NCBI GenBank assembly: GCA_016932075.1 | Contig: JAFGDP010000018.1 | Location: 1-27,000, forward strand | Direction: 5' to 3' | DNA from: Chitinispirillaceae bacterium | Lineage (GTDB): Bacteria > Fibrobacterota > Chitinivibrionia > Chitinivibrionales > Chitinispirillaceae | DNA: 27,000 bases | In this document: positions 1 through 7,691 of the stretch, in pieces | Layout of the letters: each line of letters starts with the position of its first letter | How positions within the stretch are numbered: the first letter of the stretch is position 1 | Translations under genes and position numbers: made by a program | Notes under the pieces: model-generated | What the model was told of the DNA's origin: nothing | Seen by the model: the letters and a program-made list of their open reading frames with translations, nothing else | Database searches by the model: none

Positions 1-1123
1 CCCCCCGCCGGTGAAACAACGCCACGGCAGCACCAAACACCGTCATTCCTATGAGTGTCATATACAGCAATTCCCGCCACAACTCCGCCAATCCAGCGCC
101 CTTGAGAAACATGGCACGCAGGACGAACATGAAGTAGCGCACCGGAGTGACGGCCGACAGGTACTGCGCGGCCCTGGGCATGTTTTCAATGGGAAAGAAA
201 AACCCGGAAAGCAGTATGAAAAAGATCATAACGAAAAAAATCAGAAAAAGTACCTGCTGGGGTGTGCGCGCGACCGTTGAGGTGAAGATGCCGATGCCAA
301 GCGACGACATCATGTAGACCACGCCGAACAGCAGAAATACGAAAAAATTCCCGTGGAATGGGATCCTGAACCAGAGCACGGCAAAAAGCAGGAAAACGCA
401 CATTTCGGCCAGGCCGATAAGCACGTAGGGTATGGTCTTGCCGATAATCACATGGTACGGCTCGATCGGTGTGACCATAAGCTGTTCGAGCGTGCCTGAC
501 TCCTTTTCCCGCACAATGGAAAGGCCGCTCAGGATGCCGGTGATCATGGTGACGAGCAGTACCACCAGGGCCGGCACCATGTACCACCTCGGTTTGAGCA
601 GGGGGTTGAACAGGATCACTGGCGACACGGTCACCGGAATGAGCGATTCCACTCGTACGCCCTGTTTCTCCAGATCGCGACTGAACCGTTTCATGGCCCA
701 TCCTGAGATGATGGCCGAAAGGTAGCCGCGGGACACATTCGCGCTGTTCGCGTCGCCGCCGTCAACCAGCAGCTGCACACGGCCGCCATCGTTTGTGTTC
801 ACATCGGCCGCGAACGTAGGCGGGATCACGAGCGCGACCTTTATCGCGCCCCTGTCAATTGCATCGCGTGCCTCGGCCTCGGTGGCGACCGCGCCTTTCC
901 AGCGGAACAGCCTGTTACCCCGCACGGTTTCAAGAAGCGAGAGCGACTGAGGAGTCCTGCTCTGATCCACCACGGCTATGGCAATGTTTTTCACCTCACT
1001 CGTCAGAGCGTAGCTCAGAACGAAGAGCATGACAAACACCGGAAACACCATGAGCCGCACTGATAATTCATCGGCCCGTATATGGGCAAACTCCTTCCAG
1101 ATCATGAGGTGCACGCGGTTCAT
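1..1123 (-). CDS. ABC-2 type transporter permease, YbhR-like (3' end cut off by window edge)
   Basis: Inner-membrane permease of an ABC exporter. The frame is open from the ATG at 1123 down to the left edge (about 374 residues), so only a few C-terminal residues should be missing for a family of roughly 370-380 aa. It has the ABC-2 layout: an N-terminal membrane helix just after the start (MVFPVFVMLFVLSYAL), a large extracytoplasmic domain with VQLLVDGGDAN, the REKESGTLEQLMVTP motif at the cytoplasmic loop, then four or five hydrophobic helices. The start overlaps the stop of the upstream permease by 4 bp (ATGA), so the two are translationally coupled and probably form a heterodimer. The nearest named arrangement is E. 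coli ybhS-ybhR. The exported substrate cannot be read from sequence. Confidence 0.9.
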   Translation of the reverse strand, partial: MNRVHLMIWKEFAHIRADELSVRLMVFPVFVMLFVLSYALTSEVKNIAIAVVDQSRTPQSLSLLETVRGNRLFRWKGAVATEAEARDAIDRGAIKVALVIPPTFAADVNTNDGGRVQLLVDGGDANSANVSRGYLSAIISGWAMKRFSRDLEKQGVRVESLIPVTVSPVILFNPLLKPRWYMVPALVVLLVTMITGILSGLSIVREKESGTLEQLMVTPIEPYHVIIGKTIPYVLIGLAEMCVFLLFAVLWFRIPFHGNFFVFLLFGVVYMMSSLGIGIFTSTVARTPQQVLFLIFFVMIFFILLSGFFFPIENMPRAAQYLSAVTPVRYFMFVLRAMFLKGAGLAELWRELLYMTLIGMTVFGAAVALFHRRG

Positions 1124-2226
1124 AGGCGCACCCTGAAATTTTTTACCGAAACGGCTATGAGGAAAAGACTCATGCCTCCCAGTACCGCAAGGGACGGCCA
1201 CAGCACCTCAAACCCGATCCCCTTGAGGATCACTCCCCTGATGATTTCTAAAAAATAGGTCGCCGGCACCGCGTAACTGATGCACCGCAGGACTATAGGC
1301 AGGCTGGTAAGGGGAAAAATGAACCCGGAAAGGATGATGGTCGGCATCATGGTGGCCGGCAGCACGATGAGCATGGCCTGCAGCTGATTTTTTACCACGG
1401 TCGAGACCAGGAGGCCGATGGCAAGCGCGGTGAAAATGTAAACCGTGGCCGCACCGGCAAGGAACGTCAGGCTCCCTGCCACCCGCACACCAAAGGCAAC
1501 ATAGCCCACGAGCAGGATGAGCGAGCCGTCAACAGCAGCGAGTAATAGGTAGGGCAGGATTTTTCCCACGATGATTTCGCCGGGACGCAGCGGCGATACG
1601 AGCAGCTGTTCGAGCGTACCCAGCTCCTTTTCTCGCGTGATGGCGAGCGCAGTGAGCAGCGCCGAGATCATGAGCAAAATCACGGCCATAAGCCCGGGTA
1701 CAAAGTAGAGCGCGCTCCGCTGCTCTTGATTGTAGAGAATCCGCTGGTCAATGGTCACGATCGTGGGCTGTTTGATGTGCAGGAGTTCCAGGGCGGCATT
1801 AAGCACGAGCGACCCCACGGCGTTTTTCAGGATTGTACCGACGTTGGGATCGGACCCGTCAATGAGCACCTGCACCGGCGCGCCGCCGCGTCCGCTCCTC
1901 AGATCCTGCGCGAAGTGCGGCGGAAAGCGGAAAATAGCCTTGACATGGTACTTTTTGAACAGTGTACCCGGATCAGGATTCACGGTGACCGATCCGGCCA
2001 CGCGAAACAGCGTGGTCGCATCGATGGACGCGGCAATATGGTTGATCTCCTGTCCCGGCACCGGCGCTTCGATAAGAACGGGTACCTCTTGAAGATCCAT
2101 GGTGAGCGCATAACCGAACATGAACATCATGATCACGGGCAGAAGCAGGATGATCATAAGGGTCTGCCAGTCCCTGGTGATATGGCGGAACTCCTTGGAT
2201 GCTATCGCCCGTACCCGTGCGTTCAT
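1120..2226 (-). CDS. ABC-2 type transporter permease, YbhS-like
   Basis: Permease of 368 aa, the usual length for the YbhS/YbhR/YhhJ group. An N-terminal helix (residues about 24-42, LMIILLLPVIMMFMFGYAL) is followed by an extracytoplasmic domain containing VLIDGSDPN. The conserved loop REKELGTLEQLLVSPLRPGE lies near the middle, and five hydrophobic segments complete the C-terminal half, ending in a basic tail (KNFRVRL). It overlaps the ATPase gene upstream and the second permease downstream by 4 bp each. With those it should form an inner-membrane exporter fed by the adaptor and TolC-like protein of the same operon. Substrate unknown; drug or ion export is an inference from E. coli YbhFSR. 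Confidence 0.93.
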   Translation of the reverse strand: MNARVRAIASKEFRHITRDWQTLMIILLLPVIMMFMFGYALTMDLQEVPVLIEAPVPGQEINHIAASIDATTLFRVAGSVTVNPDPGTLFKKYHVKAIFRFPPHFAQDLRSGRGGAPVQVLIDGSDPNVGTILKNAVGSLVLNAALELLHIKQPTIVTIDQRILYNQEQRSALYFVPGLMAVILLMISALLTALAITREKELGTLEQLLVSPLRPGEIIVGKILPYLLLAAVDGSLILLVGYVAFGVRVAGSLTFLAGAATVYIFTALAIGLLVSTVVKNQLQAMLIVLPATMMPTIILSGFIFPLTSLPIVLRCISYAVPATYFLEIIRGVILKGIGFEVLWPSLAVLGGMSLFLIAVSVKNFRVRL

Positions 2227-2987
2227 GCAGCCTCCTGCGCAGTCGGCGCCGTCACGATCTTCACGAATGCCTCCTGAAGCGTTGCCGCGTTCTGTGATGA
2301 CTTGAGCGTGGCAGGCGAATCGATCGCGGCGATACGGCCGGCCACCATGATGGAAATCCGGTGGCAGTATTCGGCCTCGTCCATGTGGTGCGTGGTCACG
2401 AAGATCGTCGTACCCCGGCGGGAAAGCGTGTCGATGAAGTCCCAGAACGTGCGCCTGCTCAAAGGATCGACCGATCCGGTCGGTTCGTCGAGAAACAGCA
2501 CCTGCGGTTCATGCAGGTTGGCGCAGGCAAGCGAGAGCCGCTGCTGCCAGCCCCACGGCAGCGAGCCGGTCAGGCGGGGCAGCAATTCTTTCATATCAAG
2601 GAACTGCGTCGTTTCGTCAATGCGCGACGCGAGCGTCCTGCCCGTAAGCCCATAGATGGAGCCGAACAGGAACAGGTTGTTTTTCACGGTCAGGTCAGGG
2701 TACAGGCTGAATTTCTGCGACATGTAGCCGATGGCCGACCGTATGCGGGCCGCCTGGCGCATGATGTCGAAGCCGGCGACTTTCCCACTCCCCGAGGTCG
2801 GCTCAAGCAGGCCGCACAACATGCGGATTGCCGTAGTCTTGCCCGCGCCGTTCGCTCCGAGAAACCCGAAAATCTCACCCCTTGTCACGGAAAAGCTGAT
2901 CCCCTCGACCGCAACAAACGATCCAAACCGCTTGGTAAGGTCATGCGCTTCTATGGTGTTCGCATTCACGCCTGATTCCTGATTCAC
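2223..2987 (-). CDS. ABC transporter ATPase, equivalent to one half of YbhF
   Basis: ATPase of 254 aa. Walker A is GANGAGKTT (about residues 44-52) and Walker B is VLFLDEP (163-169), followed by the D-loop SVDP and a switch histidine in TTHHMDEAE. The signature is not LSGGQ: the corresponding segment reads LPWGWQQR (143-150). To my recollection LPxGWxQR is typical of this subfamily, so it is probably a functional variant rather than decay. It is joined by 4-bp overlaps to a second ATPase upstream and a permease downstream. In E. coli YbhF two such ATPase modules are fused in one chain; here they are separate genes, and this one corresponds to the second position. Confidence 0.93.
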   Translation of the reverse strand: MNQESGVNANTIEAHDLTKRFGSFVAVEGISFSVTRGEIFGFLGANGAGKTTAIRMLCGLLEPTSGSGKVAGFDIMRQAARIRSAIGYMSQKFSLYPDLTVKNNLFLFGSIYGLTGRTLASRIDETTQFLDMKELLPRLTGSLPWGWQQRLSLACANLHEPQVLFLDEPTGSVDPLSRRTFWDFIDTLSRRGTTIFVTTHHMDEAEYCHRISIMVAGRIAAIDSPATLKSSQNAATLQEAFVKIVTAPTAQEAA

Positions 2988-3913
2988 GACGCCCCCTTTT
3001 CGCTGATCAGCGCAAAAAGGAGGTCTTCAATATCAGCTTCGACCTTTTCTATCGTATCCGCATACGGTACCAGGCTTTTAATGCCACGCAGCAGGATTTC
3101 CGGGGAAGGACCATCTGTCGCCAGCGCGACATGAAGCGTGCCGGCGTGTGGATACATAAGTGCTGCGCCTTCGGGCCTGGGTAGGCGCTGTGAAACGGTG
3201 ATACTGCCCGTCGCGCTGCGGATGCGGTAGAGGCGATACGGATATCCGGCAAGCAGCGCTTCCGGCGTTCCCTCTTTGATCACTTCACCTTTATGAAGAA
3301 GCAGGAGGGTATCGCAGAACCCCGCTTCGTCCATATACGGCGTTGAGACCAGTATGGTGATTCCCTGGCGCTTGAGGTCAAGGAGGATATCCCAGAACTC
3401 TTTGCGCGACAACGGATCAACGCCGGTGGTCGGTTCGTCGAGAATAAGCAGTTGCGGGGTATGAATGAGGGCGCAGGAGAGCGCGAGCTTCTGCTTCATG
3501 CCGCCGGAAAGATTGGCGGCGCGACGGTCCTGGAAATCCGTTAAACGGGAAAATGAAAGCAGCGTGCGCATCCGGTTTTCACGCTCGGATGCCGATATCC
3601 CGAAAATATCGGCGAAAAAACGCAGGTTCTCCTTTACCGAAAGATCCTGATACAGGGAAAAACGCTGCGGCATATACCCGACACGCCGCCTGATATTATG
3701 CATGTCGGTCGCAGCATTGCTTCCGAGAACCGTGGCGTTCCCCTTGTCAGGAACAAGAAGCGTAACAAGAATGCGCAGAAGCGTCGTCTTGCCCGCGCCA
3801 TCGGCGCCGATGAGTCCGAAGAGCGCCCCCTGCGGAACACGCAACGACACTCCCTGAAGCGCCGGAACTGTTTCGAACTTCTTATGAAGTCCGGTTGCCA
3901 GAATGGCATCCAT
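2984..3913 (-). CDS. ABC transporter ATPase with C-terminal extension
   Basis: ATPase of 309 aa with canonical motifs: Walker A GADGAGKTT (36-44), signature LSGGMKQK (135-142), Walker B LLILDEP (155-161), and TPYMDEA, in which the usual switch histidine is replaced (STPYMDEAGFC; the family norm is STHYMDEA). About 75 residues follow the ATPase core (from RLYRIRSATG onward), a short regulatory extension common in ABC-2 exporter ATPases. The start overlaps nothing upstream: 3 bp separate it from the adaptor stop. Its own stop overlaps the next ATPase start by 4 bp. It probably heterodimerises with that neighbour. The missing switch histidine means one of the two ATP sites may be weakened. Confidence 0.92.
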   Translation of the reverse strand: MDAILATGLHKKFETVPALQGVSLRVPQGALFGLIGADGAGKTTLLRILVTLLVPDKGNATVLGSNAATDMHNIRRRVGYMPQRFSLYQDLSVKENLRFFADIFGISASERENRMRTLLSFSRLTDFQDRRAANLSGGMKQKLALSCALIHTPQLLILDEPTTGVDPLSRKEFWDILLDLKRQGITILVSTPYMDEAGFCDTLLLLHKGEVIKEGTPEALLAGYPYRLYRIRSATGSITVSQRLPRPEGAALMYPHAGTLHVALATDGPSPEILLRGIKSLVPYADTIEKVEADIEDLLFALISEKGAS

Positions 3914-3916
3914 GGG

Positions 3917-4831
3917 TTATCGCCACACCTCGACGGGCAATCCGCGCTTGAGCGACCCTTCTCTGTTGTCGACCTCGGCCCGGACCCGGAACACAAGCTC
4001 ATTCCTGCTCTGCCGGGTCTGGATATTCTTGGGCGAGAACTCCGCCTCGTTGCCGATCCAGATCACGCGCGCAGGAAAGAACTTCTCTTTATCCTTTGTT
4101 GCACCATCATCAAAATCAAGCCTGATCCGCAGCTTTTGGTTGTAGCTGATACTTGCGAGCACTGCCTGGGGCACAAAAAAATCTGCATAGAGCGAGTCGA
4201 ATTCGCCGATCTCCATGATCGGATTGCCCGGGGCCACGACCTCACCGATGTTGCGGTAGCGTGTCAGGACGATCCCGTTTGCCGGCGACCGGACATAACA
4301 GCGGCGCACCTGGTCATCAAGCTCCTCAAGCTTGACCCGCAGCCCGTTCTCTTTCTCCTTGAGCGACAAATGCACGCGGCGGGCCGCCACCAGCCTCATC
4401 TGCGTTGACTGGAAGGCGGTTCCCAGTTTATCCCGCTGCTGTTCGGTCGCCGAGCCTTTTTTCACCAGCTCATCGATACGGGTATACTCACGTTCCGCAC
4501 CGGCGACGTCAGTAACCAGTCCCTTGATTTCGGCCTGCTTTGCTGAAATGGTGGTCATTAATTCCTTAATGTGGGACCGGACCTCCTGCTGCTTGAAAGT
4601 CAGCTGCACGGTATCAATGATCGCGAGCAGCTCATCCTTTTTAACGTTCTGTCCTTCATCCTTGTGCATGGCCACGATCACTCCCTGCGCCGTGGTCGAC
4701 ACCGCATACGTGCGCGCCTCCACGACCGCCGATCCGAGAAAATCCTTATGCGCGGTCTTGTCGCAGGAAAATGCCAGCAGAACCAGCGCCGCAAACACCC
4801 CCCGTGCGATGCAAAACGTCGTCTCTCTCAT
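3917..4831 (-). CDS. HlyD/YbhG-type periplasmic adaptor (membrane fusion) lipoprotein
   Basis: Periplasmic adaptor linking the inner-membrane ABC exporter to the TolC-like channel. The start chosen is the ATG at 4831 (304 aa): an AAAGAGG ribosome site lies 7 nt before it, whereas it would be only 1 nt from the upstream ATG at 4837. The N-terminus is a hydrophobic signal ending LLAFSC, a plausible lipobox with Cys23. A biotinyl-lipoyl-like segment follows (about 46-73, TAQGVIV...DELLAIID), then a long coiled-coil hairpin rich in E, K, R and Q (about 75-190), a second lipoyl half (YVRSPANGIVLTRYRNIGEVV), and a beta-barrel C-terminus. It sits between the outer-membrane gene and the ATPase genes in one operon. 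Confidence 0.92.
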   Translation of the reverse strand: MRETTFCIARGVFAALVLLAFSCDKTAHKDFLGSAVVEARTYAVSTTAQGVIVAMHKDEGQNVKKDELLAIIDTVQLTFKQQEVRSHIKELMTTISAKQAEIKGLVTDVAGAEREYTRIDELVKKGSATEQQRDKLGTAFQSTQMRLVAARRVHLSLKEKENGLRVKLEELDDQVRRCYVRSPANGIVLTRYRNIGEVVAPGNPIMEIGEFDSLYADFFVPQAVLASISYNQKLRIRLDFDDGATKDKEKFFPARVIWIGNEAEFSPKNIQTRQSRNELVFRVRAEVDNREGSLKRGLPVEVWR

Positions 4832-4931
4832 GTGCATACCTCTTTCTTGTTTCCCTCCGACGGCACACCGTGCGCGGATTTGAATCCCTTCACCATATTT
4901 CTAACACCGCCCGCCAGCCCATCCCCGGCTA

Positions 4932-6224
4932 TCAATATTCAAGGTCTTTTCCCATCGCAAAAAACAGCTGCTGCATGGCCATTTTCTTTGCCGTCTTTGC
5001 CTGCTCGACCCGGAGGTCCGCCTCGGCAAGATTGACCAGTGCATCGAGATAGTCGGCTGCCGTGACCACGCCGGCCTCAAGAGAATTTTTCAGGTCGTCT
5101 GCCAACGCCTGTGCGGCTTCGCGTGACGCCATGGTAGCGACGAGTCGCTCGGCGGCATTATTCACCTGCTCATGGGCTATGACGGACGTACGCTCCAGCG
5201 TTTCTATCCGGCGGGTGCGCTCGATATCGATAAGGTCAAGCTGCCGCGTAAACTGCTCATGCTGTGCGCGCACTTTAAGACCATCGAACAGATTCCATTG
5301 TAGCTGCAATCCGGCGAGCCCGTATCCCATGAACGTTGTCGATCCCATGCCAAGACCGGGATTGGCGTACCGATATCCCGCGATCCCCACCAGTGAGGGG
5401 AAATGGCGATATTTCAAAGAGTTTCGCATTTGTTCTATCTGAGCGCCGGCATGCGCAAGCATCACCAGTTCAGGCCGGGCCGTATCAACGAGCGCCCGCT
5501 TCGGGATCGGAAGCGTGTCAAAGGCGGTGCTCGTCGTGTCCGGAAATATCTCCTCATCCTTGCACAACACTAGCGACATGAGCTCCCGGCGCAGACTATC
5601 GGTCCTGTCCTCGGCATCCCCCAGGTCCACATGTGCGAGCTTCAAGCGTGCTTCCGCTTCAAGGCGTTTCGATCTCAGTGCCGTGCCGGCCTCGTGCATT
5701 GCCGTGACCTGGCGGACATACGACTCGAGCCGCTCTATAAGCGCACGCCGGACATCCGCCTGCTTGTACGAAAGCTCCCACTGCAGATATAAAAGGCCCA
5801 ACGAAAGCGTGATCCTGTTGATGGTGCTTTCGAGCATTGCTTTTTTTGACTCGGCATATTCCTGTTTGCTCCGGACCGCGAAATGGCGGGAAAATCCGGT
5901 AAATACTGGATAGGTACAATCAATGCCAAATTCGGTGCGGTCGTATCTTCCTATGGTGGTGTCGATGCTCATACCGGCGGCCGGAACGGCGAACCGGATC
6001 CTGTTTTTTTCCGACAACAGCGTGTACGATGCGCTCGCATCAAGCGAAGGCCACCATGCGGCGCGGGTTTCAACCAGTTCAGCCTCTACTTTTCGCAGCT
6101 CGGCTTCGGCCGCGAGGATGTCCAGATTGTTTTTAAGAAGCCGCTCGCGGGCTTCCCGCAGGGAAAAGGGGCCTGCGACAAGCGGCACTGACGCCAGCAG
6201 CAGCAACAGTAGGTGGCGGCTCAT
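4932..6224 (-). CDS. TolC-like outer membrane efflux protein
   Basis: Protein of 430 aa, the normal TolC-family length. A signal peptide (MSRHLLLLLLASVPLVAG) is followed by two related halves typical of outer-membrane efflux proteins: FSLREARERLLKNNLDILAAEAELRKVEAELVETRAAWWPSLD-type N-half helices, and a second copy from about residue 250 with FPSLVGIAGYRY and LQWNLFDG. The start overlaps the stop of the TetR-type regulator gene by 4 bp (6221-6224), so the channel is co-translated with its regulator. It would supply the outer-membrane exit duct for the exporter. E. coli ybhGFSR lacks such a gene and relies on a shared TolC, so this operon encodes a complete tripartite machine. Confidence 0.92.
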   Translation of the reverse strand: MSRHLLLLLLASVPLVAGPFSLREARERLLKNNLDILAAEAELRKVEAELVETRAAWWPSLDASASYTLLSEKNRIRFAVPAAGMSIDTTIGRYDRTEFGIDCTYPVFTGFSRHFAVRSKQEYAESKKAMLESTINRITLSLGLLYLQWELSYKQADVRRALIERLESYVRQVTAMHEAGTALRSKRLEAEARLKLAHVDLGDAEDRTDSLRRELMSLVLCKDEEIFPDTTSTAFDTLPIPKRALVDTARPELVMLAHAGAQIEQMRNSLKYRHFPSLVGIAGYRYANPGLGMGSTTFMGYGLAGLQLQWNLFDGLKVRAQHEQFTRQLDLIDIERTRRIETLERTSVIAHEQVNNAAERLVATMASREAAQALADDLKNSLEAGVVTAADYLDALVNLAEADLRVEQAKTAKKMAMQQLFFAMGKDLEY

Positions 6225-6892
6225 GCGTGGTGCTCCTTGAAGATACCGTGAAACGCCATGTCCAGGATTGCCTCGATACGGCGGTTGAAAAAAGCGTCGT
6301 CGAATTCGATGCCGAGATTAACCCGTTCGCTTACCGCGCCCACGATCGGCCGGGCGATAAAAGTAAAAATACACATCCCCAGTATGTTAAGGGCAAACTG
6401 GACCGGATCGATCTTCCTGATTTTTTGCCGTTTCATCTGGCCGGACAGCATCCGGTGGATGCGCATGGGAATTTCGCCAAACGAGGTTATGAGCTCATTC
6501 ACCATGACCGGCAGATGGTCGCCGCCATCGACGATCTCGCGCAGCATGAATCGCGGAAAATCCCGGTTAGCGGCAAGCGTTTTGACATAGGTGGTCACGA
6601 TAAGCCGCAGAAGCGATCGCACGTCGTCCTCATCGATTTCACGGGCAAGCTCCAACCGCACCGCTCCAAGCACGGTCTGCATTATGTCCTGCAGCACGGC
6701 ATCATACAGCTTCTCCTTTGAACGGAAATAGTAGTGCAACAGCGCCTTGTTGACCCCTCCGCGGTCGGCAATCGACTGCATGCGTGCCCCGCGAAGGCCG
6801 TTATCGATAAACTCCTGCCGGGCGGCGGCAAGGATTCTGCCTTCGGTCGGCGCGTTCGTTATCCGGACGGTTTTACTTTTCGGTTTAACCAT
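6221..6892 (-). CDS. TetR/AcrR-family transcriptional regulator, CecR-like
   Basis: Regulator of 223 aa. The N-terminal TetR helix-turn-helix is clear: RILAAARQEFIDNGLRGARM, then IADRGGVNKALLHYYFRSKEKLY (about residues 19-63). The C-terminal domain carries the MLREIVDGG-type segment seen in YbiH/CecR-like proteins. The frame is open upstream to 7054, but that extension has no TetR-like content; the ATG at 6892 is chosen because the HTH begins about 15 residues later and because a palindrome and a promoter abut it. As first gene of the exporter operon it is probably an autorepressor released by a transported compound. The identity of the inducer is unknown. Confidence 0.9.
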   Translation of the reverse strand: MVKPKSKTVRITNAPTEGRILAAARQEFIDNGLRGARMQSIADRGGVNKALLHYYFRSKEKLYDAVLQDIMQTVLGAVRLELAREIDEDDVRSLLRLIVTTYVKTLAANRDFPRFMLREIVDGGDHLPVMVNELITSFGEIPMRIHRMLSGQMKRQKIRKIDPVQFALNILGMCIFTFIARPIVGAVSERVNLGIEFDDAFFNRRIEAILDMAFHGIFKEHHA

Positions 6893-6929
6893 TTGGTTAA
6901 AATATACACGATGTAATATGAGAAACCAA
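6884..6929 (-). promoter_or_regulatory. Promoter and palindromic operator of the tetR-efflux operon
   Basis: On the minus strand, TTGGTT (6924-6929) and TATATT (6901-6906) are separated by exactly 17 bp. Immediately downstream lies a perfect 8-bp inverted repeat with a 2-bp spacer, TTTAACCATTTGGTTAAA (6884-6901), which contains the tetR ATG. The predicted transcription start falls at or within a few bases of the ATG, and there is no Shine-Dalgarno sequence. The mRNA is therefore likely leaderless or nearly so, and the regulator would block its own promoter by binding the palindrome. Seen: motifs and spacing. Inferred: that this TetR protein is the ligand of the palindrome. Confidence 0.65.
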
Positions 6930-7166
6930 CTTTTTGAAGGAACGGCAGAAAAGCCTGCCCCTGCCTGCGGCAATACACTGCATATCGCTTGCATGGGATA
7001 CGCGCGAAAAAAATGCAGCAACGCATCACCTAGCCGAGAATGGCGAACCCGCACTCAGCTATGTAATAAAAAGCGTTCTGTTTTTGTGGGAAAACAGCAG
7101 TTATTCAGAATAGATATGCGCTACGCAACGCAATAATCCATTTATAGCAGCCACCGGATCAGCCGA

Positions 7167-7463
7167 CTACCAACGCCCTCTCCCACCTCTGCCACCTCTG
7201 CCACCGCCACCTTCGGCTTTCGGCCGTGCTTCATTGACATTAAGCGCTCGACCCTGGACTTCTTTTCCATTCAACTCTGCAATGGCAGCCGCAGCTTCCT
7301 CATCCGTGCTCATCTCCACGAACCCGAATCCCTTGGCGCGCCCGGTATCACGGTCCGTGATGACCTTGGCAGATACAACGGTTCCAAACGGCGCCAGCAA
7401 CGCTTGAAGGCCGCTGTCGTCAATGTCGTAGCTGAGATTACCAACATACAGCTTCTTACCCAT
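7167..7463 (-). CDS. Glycine-rich RRM RNA-binding protein
   Basis: Single RNA-recognition-motif protein of 98 aa. RNP2 is LYVGNL (5-10) and RNP1 is KGFGFVEM (44-51), both with the aromatic residues that stack on RNA. After the RRM comes a tail of GGGGRGGRGGRGRW type. This is the architecture of the bacterial and cyanobacterial RRM proteins that are often cold-induced and act as RNA chaperones. An AAGGAG site lies 6 nt upstream of the ATG. It stands alone: 274 bp to tetR downstream and 228 bp to the radical SAM gene upstream, all on the minus strand. Confidence 0.95.
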   Translation of the reverse strand: MGKKLYVGNLSYDIDDSGLQALLAPFGTVVSAKVITDRDTGRAKGFGFVEMSTDEEAAAAIAELNGKEVQGRALNVNEARPKAEGGGGRGGRGGRGRW

Positions 7464-7480
7464 ACACTCTCCTTAAACGG

Positions 7481-7492
7481 GGTTTGAAAACC
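7481..7492 (-). promoter_or_regulatory. Small palindrome in the RRM gene leader
   Basis: GGTTTGAAAACC forms GGTTT/AAACC arms with a 2-bp centre about 18-29 bp upstream of the RRM start codon and just before its AAGGAG site. It could be an operator half or a weak hairpin in the leader. I found no convincing sigma70 promoter in the remaining sequence of this 228-bp gap (7464-7691). Confidence 0.25.
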
Positions 7493-7691
7493 AAACGAGC
7501 AACAATATTTTTGCAGCCAATGGTTTCTTCTGGAATTGAAAATATATTACACTCGGCGCGTATCCTAATTAGTATTACCGGAGCGCCTTTAATTATTGAC
7601 TTTCAGACACGACCTTTTCTGCCGCACAACTTCCAAAAACCGCTGGAAAAAATATCCTGGCGACGGCAACGGACCTTTTGCAGGAAAAGGA

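Noticed and set aside
3698..4408. Plus-strand open frame across the ATPase-adaptor junction (236 codons)
   Set aside because: It runs antisense through two well-supported genes and has no recognisable domain.
6893..7054. 54-residue N-terminal extension of the TetR-type regulator
   Set aside because: The extension has no family resemblance, and the promoter and palindrome lie inside it; the ATG at 6892 fits the family length.
7673..7690. CCTTTT/AAAAGG hairpin downstream of the radical SAM gene as a terminator
   Set aside because: AT-rich 6-bp stem without a following T-run on the minus strand.
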